Source of the DNA: an uncultured Duncaniella sp.
Lineage (GTDB): Bacteria > Bacteroidota > Bacteroidia > Bacteroidales > Muribaculaceae
Length of the DNA stretch: 51,693 nucleotides
Assembly: GCA_910577335.1 (NCBI GenBank)
Contig: CAJTMJ010000022.1
Location: 1-51,693 of the forward strand
Reading direction: 5' to 3'
The notes under the pieces are model-generated. The model ran no database searches and was not told the origin of the DNA. It saw nothing but the letters and a program-made list of their open reading frames with translations. Position numbers and translations under genes: made by a program. The first letter of the stretch is position 1. Each line of letters opens with the position of its first letter. Shown one piece after another: positions 51,592-51,693 of this stretch.

Positions 51592-51693
51592 CTCACATTT
51601 ATTTTATTGAGGAAGTATAAATTTCAGCAATCGCTTTGGTAACTATTCAGCGGACACGCTAAGGCGATAATGTGGAATAGACATCACCATTAT

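Noticed and set aside
51418..51642. 74-aa frame at the window end
   Set aside because: It overlaps the flippase C-terminus in another frame and has no protein-like features.
1..51693. CRISPR arrays, rRNA, prophage or complete insertion sequences
   Set aside because: No spaced direct repeats, rRNA-like sequence, transposase, integrase or phage structural genes were found on either strand.

Overview
The window reads as a stretch of Bacteroidales core chromosome. Four things support this: a SusC/SusD pair, a primary sigma factor of only 286 aa with no region 1.1, Bacteroidetes-type promoters (TTTG or TTG, about 19-20 nt, then TAnnTTTG) before many genes, and no Shine-Dalgarno-like starts. A PorV-like outer-membrane protein, a FeoA-FeoB fusion and a histidine phosphatase fit a gut member, possibly Muribaculaceae. 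That family placement is an inference; the order is much more certain. No rRNA, CRISPR array, prophage or complete insertion sequence is visible.

Layout: 1-5.4 kb holds a cut tRNA-Lys, a DUF4861 protein, rpoD, a half-length glycogen-synthase-like protein with a DUF4270 lipoprotein, and a tRNA-Thr. 5.4-9.1 kb holds rubrerythrin and pyruvate phosphate dikinase. 9.2-15.8 kb is a minus-strand unit of a MINPP-like histidine phosphatase followed by SusC and SusD, with no glycoside hydrolase. 15.9-19.6 kb holds an FtsX-type permease and FeoAB. 19.8-24.9 kb runs on the plus strand: porV-ispF, a Fe-S pair (small Fe-S protein plus a NapH-NapG-like fusion), then thyA-folA. 25.2-27.9 kb is an agmatine-to-putrescine operon opened by a small acidic protein and closed by a membrane protein, with an unusual RNA-fold candidate after it. 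28.3-33.3 kb holds an acyltransferase, a membrane metallophosphoesterase, tex and a folK-like gene. 33.3-37.2 kb (minus) holds comEC, yeiH and aroE. 37.4-44.9 kb is an ammonium assimilation cluster, amt-gltB-gltD, closed by a 19-bp terminator. 44.9-46.2 kb is a small accessory patch with two unrecognised genes. 46.2-47.6 kb is hisF-hisIE (minus). 47.8-48.2 kb is a compact unit making a tiny repetitive lipoprotein. 48.4-51.6 kb is dusB, a GIN-domain protein and a flippase.

How the genes work together: several neighbourhoods are nutrient modules. Ammonium enters through Amt and is fixed by GltBD. Agmatine is converted to putrescine by AguA and AguB. Ferrous iron enters through FeoAB. The phosphatase with SusCD looks like capture of a phosphorylated organic compound. 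The best candidates for something undescribed are that phosphatase-SusCD unit, the NapH-NapG-like fusion with its small Fe-S partner, the 67-aa repetitive lipoprotein, and the pseudoknot-capable element near 28.0 kb. Nothing here is an obvious novel defence or mobile system. No database search was possible, so family names rest on recognised motifs.
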